The notes: a model not told the origin generated them from the letters alone. Counted from the stretch's first letter, positions 35,787 through 45,591 are shown. The stretch: DNA of 64,000 nucleotides from Labrenzia sp. VG12 (GCF_002237595.1 NZ_CP022529.1:4928001-4992000); one strand, 5' to 3'. Program-made: numbers and translations.

Positions 35787-38700
35787 TCAGGCCTTGAGCG
35801 AAATGTCGACCCCTATCTCATCGGCGAGGCGTTTCACTTCTTCTAACGTCTGATTGCAAAGCTCTGCAAGTTCGACCACCCTGGACATCGCCTGGCTGGA
35901 CTTGCCGTCCCGCGCGAGCCCGTTGACCGCAGCCGCCGTGTTGGTCAGTTCCACCGCGCCGAAGGTGCCAGCAACACTTTTCAGCGCATGTGTCGCCCGT
36001 TCGAGCTGGTTGATGTCGCCGGTGTCGAAGGCTTCAAGCACGGCTTCGCGGCGCTGGCTGGTGTCATCGATGAATTGCTGCAGAAGCTTCTGTTTCAGCT
36101 CTGTCGGCATCGTGTCGAGAATGTCGCGCGCCGCCGCCAGGGACGCGGAAGCGACCGGATCGGCAGCGGCAGGCTTGGAGGCGGCCGCCTGATGGACGTT
36201 GCGCGCAATGCAGGCAAGCAGCTCCTCTTTTTCCACCGGCTTGGCGAGAAAATCCTCCATTCCGGCCGCCAGAAAACGCTCCCTGTCACCGCGCAGCGAA
36301 TAGGCGGTGAGCGCGATGACCGGCGTTGTTGCGTTGCGTCCGCCGGCCTTGATCTTGCCGGTCGCTTCCAGGCCGTCCATTTCCGGCATGGAAATGTCCA
36401 TCAGGATGCAGTCGTAGTCGCGCCTCTGGGCCAGTTGCACGGCCTCCCGGCCATTGTTTGCAATGTCGACATCGCATCCGGCCCGGTCCAGGGCATGGCT
36501 GACGACGATCTGGTTGGTGGCATTGTCCTCGGCAACCAGAATGATAAGCCCTTCGGGAAGGGCCTCCCTGGTCTCCTCGCGCGGGACCTCCTCGATATAG
36601 GTCTGGTCGTCGGCCAGGGTGATCGGGACCAAGAAGTGGAAGGTGCTGCCGGCAGCGGGCAGGCTTTCAACGGAAATCTCTCCGTCCATCAGCCCTGCAA
36701 TCTGCTTGCAGATGGCAAGGCCAAGACCGGTACCGCCCTGTTTCTTGGTATAGCTGCTGTCCACGGTAACAAAGTCGCCGAACAGCGCTTCGTGCTTGTC
36801 TTTCGGGATGCCGATGCCTGTATCTTTCACGGAAAAGTGGAAGGTCGGCCGGACCGGGTCCTGTTTTTCGATGGCGACCGTGATTTCGACCGAGCCCAGT
36901 TCAGTGAACTTGATGGCATTCGACACCAGGTTCAGCAAAACCTGCCGCAATCTGCCGGCGTCGCCGACAACGGCCTCCGGAATGTTCTCGCCATAGTTCA
37001 GGAAAAGGCCCAGATCCTTCTCCTGGGCGATGGGCAGGAACAGGTCGACGATGCTCTTGACCACCGTCCTCAGGCGGAACGGCGCGCTGTCAAGTTCCAT
37101 CCGGCCGGCTTCGAGCTTGGAAAAATCGAGAATGTCGTTGATCAGCTCAAGCAGGGACCGGCCGGATTCCCGTGCAGTTTTGACATAATCCGCCTGGGCG
37201 GTGTCCAGATTGGTGTCGCGCAAGAGGCTCAGGATGCCGAGAACACCGTTCATCGGGGTTCTGATTTCGTGGCTCATCATGGCCAGGAACTTCGCCTTGG
37301 CCTCGTTGGCCGCTTCCGCACGTTCCTTGGCATCTCTCAAGGCGGCGTCTGCGGCCTTGCGTTCGGTGATGTCGCGCACATAACCCAGGAACAGTGGACC
37401 GTGTTCTCCGCGTGTATGCCGGATTGCCAGTTCGACGATGATCTCGTGGCCATCCTTGTGCTTGCCCTCAATCTCGATGCGCTTGCCCAGAACCGGTCCT
37501 TCACCGGTGACCAGGAAGTGCTCCAGTCCCTTGTCATGCAGCTCGCGGTATTTTTCCGGAATGATGAAATCGGACATTTTTTCGCCAACGATTTCGCTGG
37601 CTTTCCAGCCGAACACTTCTTCGGCCGCCGGGCTGTAATCGAGCACGATGCCCTTGCCGTCCATGACGATGATACCGTCGAAAGAGGCCGAGACCACGCT
37701 GCGCATCAGGTTCTGGCTGCGGACCAGTTCCTGTTCGCGGTGTTTGAGTTCGGTGATGTCGACACGGAAACCGACCATGCCGCCCTCGCTGGTTCGCGAT
37801 TCAATCACCCGGAGCCAGCGGCCGTCATCAAGGTGCTGTTCCATGTGCGCGCCGGGATTGCGATGATGCTCCATGCGCAGTTCGATCCAGTCTTCCAGGG
37901 CATCGCCCGACAGTTGGTATTGGCCACGCCGTGCGCCCCTTCGGATGATGTCCTCGAATTTTTCACCTACCTGGATGAGGTCCGAACTGCTGGAATAGAA
38001 TTCCCGATATTTGCTGTTGCACATCAAAAGCCGGTCGTCGGCGTCATACAGCACAAAGCCGTCGGGAAGTGATTCAATGGCGTCAAGCAGACGTGTCTCG
38101 GCCTGTTTCAGTTTCAGCGCATCGGACTTTCTCTGGGTCAGATCGCGCAGGATGGCGGTATAGGTATCCGTGCCGCCAACGGTAGATTTGGACAGCGAGA
38201 GTTCCACCGGATAGCGGCTTGCATCAAGACGCTGACCGGTCGTTTCGACACGCTGACCGGCCTCGGCGGGGCCTCCCGAGCCTGTATGCTTGTCAAAGCC
38301 TTCAAGAACCTGCTCCGGTGTCCCGGTTTCCGGGAGAAGGTCGCTCAACTCCCGCGAGGAGAGGTCATCCATTGTCCGAGCGCCGAACATCTTCAGCGCG
38401 GACGGATTGGCGCTGAGGACCTTTCCGTCCGGAGAGAGGCTCAGGACGCCGTCCAGCATGGTTTCCAGAATAGCGCCCACCTGGGCCTCTCCGGCTTCCG
38501 CCCTTCGGGTCGCGACGACCAGGGCCTCGTTTTTCTCACGCTCGGCTTCGGCCAGCGCGGCCAGCCGGCTTGTGGCTTTTTGTCTTTGACGGGACAGGAC
38601 CAGTGTCAGGGCAGCTGCGGCGAGAAAGGCCAGCGCGAGCATGAAGATCAGATTGTTGAGCGAGGTAAAACCGGTTCCATAGAGACTGCTCGCTGGCAGG

Positions 38701-39365
38701 ATCACTTCCTGGATGCCCCGGATGTCGCCGACTTCCCAGTCCTGTTTCGGGGAGTCTGGATGCGTGTTGTGGCAGGCAACACAGCTGCTCTCCATGATGA
38801 CAGCGGTGGCGCTGCGAAAATAGGTGGCGTCTTCGCGCTGTTCCAGGCGCTGGTAGGGCGCCCCCGGATTTTGTTGCAGAGCTGCCAAAGCTTCCTTTTC
38901 GAAAGTGTCGAGATTGCGATCGCGCCGCCACGGCCAGGGATAACTCGACAGCATGCGAATGCTGCTCTCGGAGCCTTGCGCCTTCAGTTCTTCTTCCAGC
39001 GCAAGGGTCATCGAAACCGGTGCCGGAACCGTCAGCTCCCGCTCATGATAGTCATGCGACACCTGAACGTCGTTCGACGAATAGAGCTTGTCGACGACTT
39101 CACGGGAATAGAAGGATCGGGACGCGGTCAGAAGGTCCGATTGTGCCTGCGCGGCAGCTGACAGATCCGCCGTGCGCGCTTTCTGGCCGAAATCCACGGC
39201 CAGCACATAGGCCGCCAGTGCGGAAGCGGTCACAAAGACCAGCACCAGCCAGAAGGTGGCGTCATGTGTGAGGTGACGAAGCCAGGCGCGCATGGACCTT
39301 CCTCTTTCAGAAACGGCAGTCGGTTGGGTTCCCTGAGGGGAGTTTCGACGCATTTGCTTGCTCAT
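35787..39365 (-). CDS. Hybrid sensor histidine kinase with heme-type CxxCH sensor, three PAS, receiver and HPt domains
   Basis: A 1192-residue membrane kinase. Domain order: TM1 (37-57), a periplasmic DUF3365/Tll0287-like domain (60-230) with CVACH at 195-199 suited to covalent heme, TM2 (about 232-256), three PAS domains (about 300-400, 415-535, 545-665), HisKA with His699 in MSHEIRTP, HATPase (about 800-925), receiver with Asp990, and a C-terminal HPt with His1126 (THALKSVAG). It thus carries a full phosphorelay, whose HPt could pass phosphate to the NtrC-type regulator encoded next. The start codon overlaps the preceding stop (ATGA). Redox or small-ligand sensing is inferred from the heme motif. 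Confidence 0.9.
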   Translation of the reverse strand: MSKQMRRNSPQGTQPTAVSERGRSMRAWLRHLTHDATFWLVLVFVTASALAAYVLAVDFGQKARTADLSAAAQAQSDLLTASRSFYSREVVDKLYSSNDVQVSHDYHERELTVPAPVSMTLALEEELKAQGSESSIRMLSSYPWPWRRDRNLDTFEKEALAALQQNPGAPYQRLEQREDATYFRSATAVIMESSCVACHNTHPDSPKQDWEVGDIRGIQEVILPASSLYGTGFTSLNNLIFMLALAFLAAAALTLVLSRQRQKATSRLAALAEAEREKNEALVVATRRAEAGEAQVGAILETMLDGVLSLSPDGKVLSANPSALKMFGARTMDDLSSRELSDLLPETGTPEQVLEGFDKHTGSGGPAEAGQRVETTGQRLDASRYPVELSLSKSTVGGTDTYTAILRDLTQRKSDALKLKQAETRLLDAIESLPDGFVLYDADDRLLMCNSKYREFYSSSSDLIQVGEKFEDIIRRGARRGQYQLSGDALEDWIELRMEHHRNPGAHMEQHLDDGRWLRVIESRTSEGGMVGFRVDITELKHREQELVRSQNLMRSVVSASFDGIIVMDGKGIVLDYSPAAEEVFGWKASEIVGEKMSDFIIPEKYRELHDKGLEHFLVTGEGPVLGKRIEIEGKHKDGHEIIVELAIRHTRGEHGPLFLGYVRDITERKAADAALRDAKERAEAANEAKAKFLAMMSHEIRTPMNGVLGILSLLRDTNLDTAQADYVKTARESGRSLLELINDILDFSKLEAGRMELDSAPFRLRTVVKSIVDLFLPIAQEKDLGLFLNYGENIPEAVVGDAGRLRQVLLNLVSNAIKFTELGSVEITVAIEKQDPVRPTFHFSVKDTGIGIPKDKHEALFGDFVTVDSSYTKKQGGTGLGLAICKQIAGLMDGEISVESLPAAGSTFHFLVPITLADDQTYIEEVPREETREALPEGLIILVAEDNATNQIVVSHALDRAGCDVDIANNGREAVQLAQRRDYDCILMDISMPEMDGLEATGKIKAGGRNATTPVIALTAYSLRGDRERFLAAGMEDFLAKPVEKEELLACIARNVHQAAASKPAAADPVASASLAAARDILDTMPTELKQKLLQQFIDDTSQRREAVLEAFDTGDINQLERATHALKSVAGTFGAVELTNTAAAVNGLARDGKSSQAMSRVVELAELCNQTLEEVKRLADEIGVDISLKA

Positions 39366-41326
39366 TTGTTAGGATCTGCCGATTTCGGTTGCGAGGAACG
39401 TCCGCTTTCCGTTTGCAGTTGCGGCGATTTGGTCAGCCCGAGACTGAAATACGGGTTGTTGTCCAGGAAAGCCCGCCAGCTGTCGTAAGAGAGGCTTCGG
39501 TAGGGTTGGCAGGTCTCGCCGCACAACTGAAGATCGAGCGTCAGGTCGAAATCCGCCTTCGGATCGAACAAACTGGCATAGGCAAAAAGCGTGTCCGCCG
39601 CGCTTGCGCCGGGAACCTGGCCTGCGTAGGCGGCGGTAAGGACGCCAGGTGCAGCAGAGGCCCAGCCACCGGCCGGAAACCACTTCGGGCTGCGCGGTCC
39701 GCTGCCATCCAGATCGCGGGGCGTTTCGGGCCCGAAGTCCAGAAGAAACGCCGCGCGTTCGGAAACACTTTCGGTAAGCGTCACATCGAAAACATCTTCC
39801 ATGTCCGCCAGTCCCATGAGACTGATCCCTGCATGTCCGGTGTCTTCAAAGCGCTGTTCCTGAATGGCCGTCTGGTCGAGGCCCTTTTCCAGGTAATAGG
39901 TCTTGGGCCAGTAGCGCCACAGAGCGCCCTCGGGAGCTTGCTCGACTTCGTGCAGGAACTTTTCGACAATGGTGCTGGCACGAACCTGCAGGGTTTCGTC
40001 TGACAAGCCTTTTAGAAGAGCTGCGAAGGAAAGCTGCCAGTTCCAGGGGGCGACGGCACCGGCGAACCGAAATTCAAGGCCGTCGCGAATGCGGTAAAGC
40101 CCTGCCCTCTCATCAAAGTCCGCTTCGAAGGAGGCGGCCAGACAACTGGCCGTTTCGCCAATCTGCTTTTGGAGTTTTGGCGGGCAGGCCTTGCCAAGGC
40201 TCTGGCACCCCTCTGTCAGCGCATTGGCAATCACGGCCTGGTTGATCATCAGGCTGAGGCGGTCGCCGCTCTCACTTGAATAGATCTTTGAACTCCAGCC
40301 ACAGGATGGGATGTTCGGTCCGGTGCGAGCATGCAGACCATCCTGCGCGGCAAGGGTCAGCTTCACGGATTTGACGGCGAGATCCGCAAATGCTTGCACG
40401 CCTGTTTTCTCATACAGGGTTGCCAGGCCGCGCAGCCGGTAGCTCTGGTTCCAGCTCTGCAGACCCTCCGCATCGGATGAACAGGCGCGCACTTCGCCAC
40501 TTTGCCCGAGTAGAAGACCCTTGACCGCGAAGTAGAACTGCAAGCCAGCTTCTGAGCCGCTGACCGAGGCAACCGCAAGTTTTCCGGCGCGGTCCGGGCT
40601 CTTCGGAAGGGCGATGAATTCGCTGCTGTCCGATCGAATATCCGGCAGGCCGATGGATCCGGTGTCGAGCGGGATCCGGAAGATCCCGGCACCGCGTTCG
40701 TCCGCACAGGCTAGCTGTGCCCAGACATGGGTCTTGCCGAGCCTGAGCCTTTCCGGAACGCAGGCTTCAAAATCGATCAAAACGTCGGCGAACGGCGCAC
40801 CGTCCGCGAGCTCTTGCCTGGAGATGGACTGCAGCTGTGGAGAGGCGCCACGTTCATCCACCAGCAGGAGAAGTTCGCTTTCAGTGACCCGCAGCAATCG
40901 GACCGCGCTTCCGGCCGGCCAGCTTCTCAAGATCCTGCCGTCCTGCAGAAGCTCTGTCTGCTTGTCGCCCGTTTTCCACTGCCGCAACCAGAAAAGCGCG
41001 CCGTCCCGACTTGCCTGGATGGTTCCAAGTCGCGCTCCGGAGCCCGTCTTCATTCCCATGTTCTGAGGCGCGCCGTTCAGGCTGACCAGTGGCGTGTCGT
41101 CTCCAGGTGACTTCGAGATCACCAGCGTGTTGGGTCCTGCCCTGGAAACCTTTTCAACGCACTGGCCTGAAACGCCTTTCTTGCGGACAAGGCCGGATTT
41201 GAGGTCGATGGTGGTTGCCTGCGAGGGAAGCACGAGCTGATCGGAAGTACTCTCGACCGCCTCCGCCGGGACTTTTTGAAACAGGCCGGCTGAGGCGACG
41301 ACGAGGACCGGAAAAAGTCGGTTCAT
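39362..41326 (-). CDS. Unknown secreted protein of the polysaccharide operon
   Basis: A 654-residue protein with a signal peptide (about 1-23, ending PAEA) and no family I can assign. The first 250 residues are beta-rich and propeller-like. The rest is helical, with repeated pairs of helices and aromatic motifs (YRLRGLATLYEKTG, WNWQLSFAALLKGL, WRYWPKTYYLEKG, EDTGHAGISLMGL), reminiscent of the alpha/alpha-barrel of polysaccharide lyases, hydrolases and C5-epimerases. Placed between the MBOAT acetylase and the kinase, with an ATGA overlap to the kinase, it may modify or sense the polymer in the periplasm. Confidence 0.6.
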   Translation of the reverse strand: MNRLFPVLVVASAGLFQKVPAEAVESTSDQLVLPSQATTIDLKSGLVRKKGVSGQCVEKVSRAGPNTLVISKSPGDDTPLVSLNGAPQNMGMKTGSGARLGTIQASRDGALFWLRQWKTGDKQTELLQDGRILRSWPAGSAVRLLRVTESELLLLVDERGASPQLQSISRQELADGAPFADVLIDFEACVPERLRLGKTHVWAQLACADERGAGIFRIPLDTGSIGLPDIRSDSSEFIALPKSPDRAGKLAVASVSGSEAGLQFYFAVKGLLLGQSGEVRACSSDAEGLQSWNQSYRLRGLATLYEKTGVQAFADLAVKSVKLTLAAQDGLHARTGPNIPSCGWSSKIYSSESGDRLSLMINQAVIANALTEGCQSLGKACPPKLQKQIGETASCLAASFEADFDERAGLYRIRDGLEFRFAGAVAPWNWQLSFAALLKGLSDETLQVRASTIVEKFLHEVEQAPEGALWRYWPKTYYLEKGLDQTAIQEQRFEDTGHAGISLMGLADMEDVFDVTLTESVSERAAFLLDFGPETPRDLDGSGPRSPKWFPAGGWASAAPGVLTAAYAGQVPGASAADTLFAYASLFDPKADFDLTLDLQLCGETCQPYRSLSYDSWRAFLDNNPYFSLGLTKSPQLQTESGRSSQPKSADPNK

Positions 41327-41340
41327 GGGACCTGGTCCAC

Positions 41341-42849
41341 TCAGAAGTTGAAGTAGATGAACTCGGTGAGTTCGGCGAGACGGTAGGTCTGCACAAGCGC
41401 AACGGCGAAGATCACGGAGACCGCCGCGGCCCAGCCGGCTGTCGGCTGCCAGCGCACGGGCAGGAACCCGTCCGACTTGCGCTGTTTGACCAGCTTCTTC
41501 AGGCCGAGCACCGGATTGTACTTCTCGGTGAACTCGATGGCGTTCGGCAGCAGGAACACGATGGCGGCAAGGCAGATCATCGCGGCCCAGACAGAGGCGG
41601 TTCCGGTCAAAAGGCTTTCCCAGAGGCGGGGCTCATAGACCGTGGACAGGCCCGTCATGCCGGCCAGGATGTTGCTGGCCCCGGAAAAGCTTTCGGCACG
41701 GAAGAACACCCAGGCAACGACCACCGCAAGAAGGGTCAGGGTGCGCGCCAGCAGGTTGGCGGCAACCGGTGGCAGCAGCGACGGCACGTAGCCCCGTTCG
41801 ACCAAGGCCGACCAGCCGTGGTTGATGGCCAGGTAGGCTCCGTGCAGACCGCCCCAGAAGACGAAGGTCCAGCTGGCACCGTGCCACAATCCACCAAGCA
41901 GCATGGTGATCATCAGATTGGCATACCGGCGCACCGGGCCGGAGCGGTTGCCGCCCAGCGGGATGTAGAGGTAGTCCCTGAGAAAATGGGACAGGGTGAT
42001 GTGCCAGCGACGCCAGAAATCGGAGATGCTGGTGGCCTTGTAGGGCGAGTTGAAGTTCACCGGCAGGCGGATGCCGAACAGGCGGGCGAGCCCCAGGGCC
42101 ATGTCGCAATAGCCCGAGAAGTCGAAATAGAGCTGGAACGAATAGGCAAGCGCCCCGATCCAGGCCGCTTCAAACGGCACACCGGAGGTGGTTTCCGCCA
42201 GGTTGAAGACCCCGTTGGCGTAAGGTGCGATGCCGTCCGCCAGCACGATTTTCTTGAAAAGGCCAATCGCGAACAGGGTGCCGCCGACAGCCAGATTCAG
42301 GACCAGCTTGTTCCTGAAGACAGGCAGGCGGAACTGCGGAATGGTTTCCTTCTGCATCACGATCGGGCCGGCGATCAGCTGCGGGAAAAATACGACGAAC
42401 AGCATGTAGCGTGCGAAATCGCAGTGCTCGATGTCGCCCTTGTAAGTGTCGATCAGGAACGAGATCTGCTGGAACGTGAAGAAGGAGATCGCCAGCGGCA
42501 GCACCAGATGCAGCAGCGGAATGTCCGCACCGGCGATCAGGTTGGCGTTGCCGATGAAGAAGTCGGCATATTTGAAAACGGCGATCAGGCTGAGATTGAA
42601 GACAATCCCCATGATCAGGATGAACTTGTCGCGGACCTGACGCAGCACCCGGTGGAAGCCGTAGTTGATCACGACGGAACCGAGCAGCAGCGGCAGATAG
42701 ACCGGCGTCCACCAGGCGTAGAACACCAGGGAGGCAATCGTCAGCCACCAGATGATACCGTTTTCCCAGCCCCAGTGGCGCAGCAGGAGATAGCCGATCA
42801 GAACCGGCGGCATGAACAGGTAGATGAATTCCAGGGAACTGAAAACCAT
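41341..42849 (-). CDS. algI: MBOAT O-acyltransferase, AlgI-like
   Basis: A 502-residue polytopic membrane protein. The MBOAT signature GGLWHGASWTFVFWGGLHG carries the catalytic His, and it has the family's FLRDYLYIPLGGNR loop and the N-terminal start FSSLEFIYLFMP. In alginate systems AlgI passes acetyl groups across the inner membrane to a periplasmic SGNH acetyltransferase, and such a partner lies three genes upstream. GGAGG lies 8 bases before the ATG, which begins three bases after the preceding stop codon. Assignment to AlgI rather than DltB or other MBOATs rests on length and locus. Confidence 0.85.
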   Translation of the reverse strand: MVFSSLEFIYLFMPPVLIGYLLLRHWGWENGIIWWLTIASLVFYAWWTPVYLPLLLGSVVINYGFHRVLRQVRDKFILIMGIVFNLSLIAVFKYADFFIGNANLIAGADIPLLHLVLPLAISFFTFQQISFLIDTYKGDIEHCDFARYMLFVVFFPQLIAGPIVMQKETIPQFRLPVFRNKLVLNLAVGGTLFAIGLFKKIVLADGIAPYANGVFNLAETTSGVPFEAAWIGALAYSFQLYFDFSGYCDMALGLARLFGIRLPVNFNSPYKATSISDFWRRWHITLSHFLRDYLYIPLGGNRSGPVRRYANLMITMLLGGLWHGASWTFVFWGGLHGAYLAINHGWSALVERGYVPSLLPPVAANLLARTLTLLAVVVAWVFFRAESFSGASNILAGMTGLSTVYEPRLWESLLTGTASVWAAMICLAAIVFLLPNAIEFTEKYNPVLGLKKLVKQRKSDGFLPVRWQPTAGWAAAVSVIFAVALVQTYRLAELTEFIYFNF

Positions 42850-42852
42850 GAC

Positions 42853-44079
42853 TCAGCCCTCCTTTGACGGGGTCTGGAGCGGTGTTTCCCGCTCGATGAT
42901 GGTGAGATTTGCCTCGTCCAGTTGCTGCAGGTCTTTCAGAAGGCTGGCGCTGCCCTGGTGGCCCCGATCGGCCCCCTTGCGGGCAAGCTCGATGGCGCGG
43001 GTCCGGTCCTGCTTGACCAGTTTGCCTTCGGCGTAAAGACGGCCGAGTTCTTCCATGGAACCCGGGTGCCCGGTCTCGACGCCCCGCTTCAGGAAATCGA
43101 TCGCGTCCTTCGGCTCCAGGCCGTACTGGCCCTTCAGATGGAGGCGACCAAGCGCCGTCAGTGCACCGCCGTGATCCGCCTTTGCGGCAAGGCGCAGCCA
43201 TTTCAGGGCCTCCTCGATCTCGGCCTCATCCGGTGAACCGGCAAGAACCATGCGGGCGAGATCGTGCATGGCACCAGCATCGCCAAGGTCTGCAGACCGC
43301 AGGAACCAGTCGCGGGCAAGCGCGCTGTCCGCCGCCATGAATTCACCGTCGCGATGAATGCGGCCGAGGGTCTTGGCGGCGCTTGCAGAGCCGTCGCGGG
43401 CCTTCTTTTCCAGCCCGGCAATGGCCCGTTCCGCCCAGAACCGGGCTTCGTCGGGATTGGGGGCAAGGCCGTACCGTCCGGTCAGGAGAATGCGGGCATA
43501 ATTGATGGTCGAGGACGGGTAGCCGGCGATGGCCGCACGTTCATAATGATGGAACGCGGCGGTGAGATCCCGCTCGGTGCCGATGCCGCGCTCATAATGC
43601 TTGGCCAGTTGCACATGGGCTTTCGGATAGTCCCAGGAGAGTGACTTGTGGAACCACTGAAGGGCGATCGTTGCACATTTCTCGCCGGAAGAGCGTTGGA
43701 ACAGGCGGCCGAGTTCATACGCGGTTTCCCCACGAAAGGCGAAGGAGTAGCGCACCGCTTCCATGAAGATCAGGCGAGCCTGGTCGAGGTCCGCCTCGAC
43801 GCCCCAGCCATTCTTGTAGGCCCGGCCGAGGTGATAGAGGGCAACCGGATGACCGTCATTGGCCAGCTGGGTCAGAATGTCGGCTGCCGCTTCCCAGCGA
43901 CCGACTTTCTGAAGACCGCGAGCCTGTTTGATCATCTCTTCGATGGTCGGGTCGATCCGTTCCGATTTTGCCGCTTTGGCCGGATCGTCGGCACTCAGGG
44001 CAACCGCGCCGGCGGCGCTGAAGACTGCGCCGAGCAGCAGGTACTTCCAGGGGCGCAATGTGGACTTTCTGGTTTTCAT
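42853..44079 (-). CDS. AlgK-like periplasmic Sel1/TPR repeat protein
   Basis: A 408-residue protein with an N-terminal signal or anchor segment (about 13-33) and roughly eight Sel1-like repeats (for example GHPVALYHLGRAYKNGWGVE and GHPGSMEELGRLYAEG). AlgK of Pseudomonas is a lipoprotein with similar repeats that links the inner-membrane polymerase to the outer-membrane porin; no lipobox is seen here. The start at 44079 has GGGAG upstream and overlaps the preceding small gene (ATGA). Confidence 0.75.
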   Translation of the reverse strand: MKTRKSTLRPWKYLLLGAVFSAAGAVALSADDPAKAAKSERIDPTIEEMIKQARGLQKVGRWEAAADILTQLANDGHPVALYHLGRAYKNGWGVEADLDQARLIFMEAVRYSFAFRGETAYELGRLFQRSSGEKCATIALQWFHKSLSWDYPKAHVQLAKHYERGIGTERDLTAAFHHYERAAIAGYPSSTINYARILLTGRYGLAPNPDEARFWAERAIAGLEKKARDGSASAAKTLGRIHRDGEFMAADSALARDWFLRSADLGDAGAMHDLARMVLAGSPDEAEIEEALKWLRLAAKADHGGALTALGRLHLKGQYGLEPKDAIDFLKRGVETGHPGSMEELGRLYAEGKLVKQDRTRAIELARKGADRGHQGSASLLKDLQQLDEANLTIIERETPLQTPSKEG

Positions 44080-44291
44080 CTCAGCATCTCCCTTTCCGGC
44101 TGGTTTCTGTTGGCACCGTCGGCAAGAAAGCCGGTCAGCGTATCGTCGGTCTGGTACCGCCATTTGATTTTCTGAAGCTCGGTCTGCGGGGCCGGTGTCA
44201 GACCGATGACCGCAGAGGTGAAAAGCGCCCCCAGTAGAAAACCGGTCAGGCAGATCAGAGTGTCCTCGAATTTGAAGCTGCGCTTAGCCAT
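44076..44291 (-). CDS. Small single-span membrane protein of the polysaccharide operon
   Basis: A 71-residue protein with one transmembrane helix (about 12-33) and a hydrophilic tail. A GGAGG site sits at the ideal distance before the ATG. Its start lies within the end of the SGNH gene (8-base overlap), and its stop overlaps the AlgK-like start (ATGA), so it is embedded in a coupled operon and very likely translated. No similarity is recognised. It may be a subunit of the acetylation or secretion machine. Confidence 0.72.
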   Translation of the reverse strand: MAKRSFKFEDTLICLTGFLLGALFTSAVIGLTPAPQTELQKIKWRYQTDDTLTGFLADGANRNQPEREMLR

Positions 44292-45552
44292 TGGTGTGCC
44301 TCCAGACCCTGCAGGACGTGCCTTCGATCAGCTCGAGCGTGCCTTCCTTGTGGGTTTGGGTGATGTCCTGTTCGACGGCCGGACACGCGAGCGGTCCACG
44401 GCGCTTGCGGGCAAGGTCAGTCTCGCTAGAAGACGGATCAATCAGCTGCAGCAACTCGCCGACAATCTTGCGGGCCGGGTTCGAGCCGAAGTGATAGGCG
44501 TCCGTGAAGTTGTCGAGATCCCGTGTGAAGGCGGTGTCGTAGTCGAGGTCGACCACCGGTGCGAGCGTGGACAGTCGCTCACGGAACTTGTGGTTTGCGG
44601 CGGTCAGTCCGAAGTCGGAGATGCGGCGCTGCATTTCGGAGATGGTCGGCGGGATCAGGAAGATCAGTTCGACATCGTTTTCTGCGCACCAGGCGGCGAT
44701 CTCTTCGACCATCGCCCAGAGTTCGTCGGATTGCTTGAACCGCCGCCAGTCGGCAGCGCCATTGGTGCCGACCTGCTTGGCGAACAGCTGCGGCAGGTCG
44801 CGTTCAATGGTGATTTCCGGCCAGTATCCCGCCCAGCGCCCCAGGCCAAGGCCATGACCGTGATAGACGGATGGCAGAAGAAGCGTGCCCTGCGGTGTCT
44901 TCAGGGCGCATTCGTCGCACAGGCTCGGATCGAGCAGGGCTTCTACCGACATGTTCGAAACGCCGGTGAAGTCAGCTGCCCTGGCGCTCTGCACCGGCTG
45001 GAGGGAAAGGTTCTTGAAAACGTCTTCCAGCGCCGGGTAGCGGTCTTCCAACAAGGTCCAGCCGGTCTTTGCAACGAACCAGTTCGTGTAATAGCCGAAC
45101 GGATCGTCCGCGAGCGCGATGGCTTCCGGCACCCGGTTCATGCCGCCCTTGAAGCGGGCGTCCATCGACCTGAGCGGCAGGCTCACGATCAGGGTGTCGA
45201 GTTCGACCGTGTCCTGAAGGTATTTGAACGTGTCGTAGATCTCGAAAACCGTGGCGCCGCCATAGGCGAAATTGTAGACGTCATCGCGGCCGAGTTCCTG
45301 CCAGTACTTGTCCTGCAGGGCCCGGGCGCGGCTGTCGCCAAGAATGACCGTCGGCGCCTTGATGCGCGGATATTCGATCATCTTGTAGAGCGGGTAGTGC
45401 GCCTTGACGCTGATCTCTTCCTTGTTGAGATCCAGATCGACCAGCTGATTGTGGTCATAGGCGTCGACCACGAGATTGAAGGCGATTGGCGCAAGCGCTG
45501 CCAGGGCGGTCAGAGCGATCGCAGCCGTGTAGAGTTTCGGTTTCAGTCTCAT
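44284..45552 (-). CDS. Periplasmic SGNH acetyltransferase-like protein (AlgJ/AlgX type)
   Basis: A 422-residue protein anchored by an N-terminal helix (about 8-28). VILGDSRAR holds the nucleophile Ser74 of the SGNH fold. FAYGGATVFE gives the block II Gly, LIFLIPPT a third block, and DAYHFGS provides Asp351 and His354. With AlgI it would O-acetylate the nascent polymer in the periplasm. It is the first gene of the operon that runs through AlgK-like, AlgI, the unknown secreted protein, the kinase and the regulator. A sigma-54 promoter candidate ends 40 bases before its ATG. Confidence 0.8.
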   Translation of the reverse strand: MRLKPKLYTAAIALTALAALAPIAFNLVVDAYDHNQLVDLDLNKEEISVKAHYPLYKMIEYPRIKAPTVILGDSRARALQDKYWQELGRDDVYNFAYGGATVFEIYDTFKYLQDTVELDTLIVSLPLRSMDARFKGGMNRVPEAIALADDPFGYYTNWFVAKTGWTLLEDRYPALEDVFKNLSLQPVQSARAADFTGVSNMSVEALLDPSLCDECALKTPQGTLLLPSVYHGHGLGLGRWAGYWPEITIERDLPQLFAKQVGTNGAADWRRFKQSDELWAMVEEIAAWCAENDVELIFLIPPTISEMQRRISDFGLTAANHKFRERLSTLAPVVDLDYDTAFTRDLDNFTDAYHFGSNPARKIVGELLQLIDPSSSETDLARKRRGPLACPAVEQDITQTHKEGTLELIEGTSCRVWRHTNG

Positions 45553-45591
45553 CGGGTGGCCCCTTGAAAAAACGTGTGGTGCAGTCAGGGG

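Noticed and set aside
41215..42867. Plus-strand open frame opposite the MBOAT gene
   Set aside because: Charged, repeat-like translation with no hydrophobic core or ribosome site; the AlgI-like gene explains the region.
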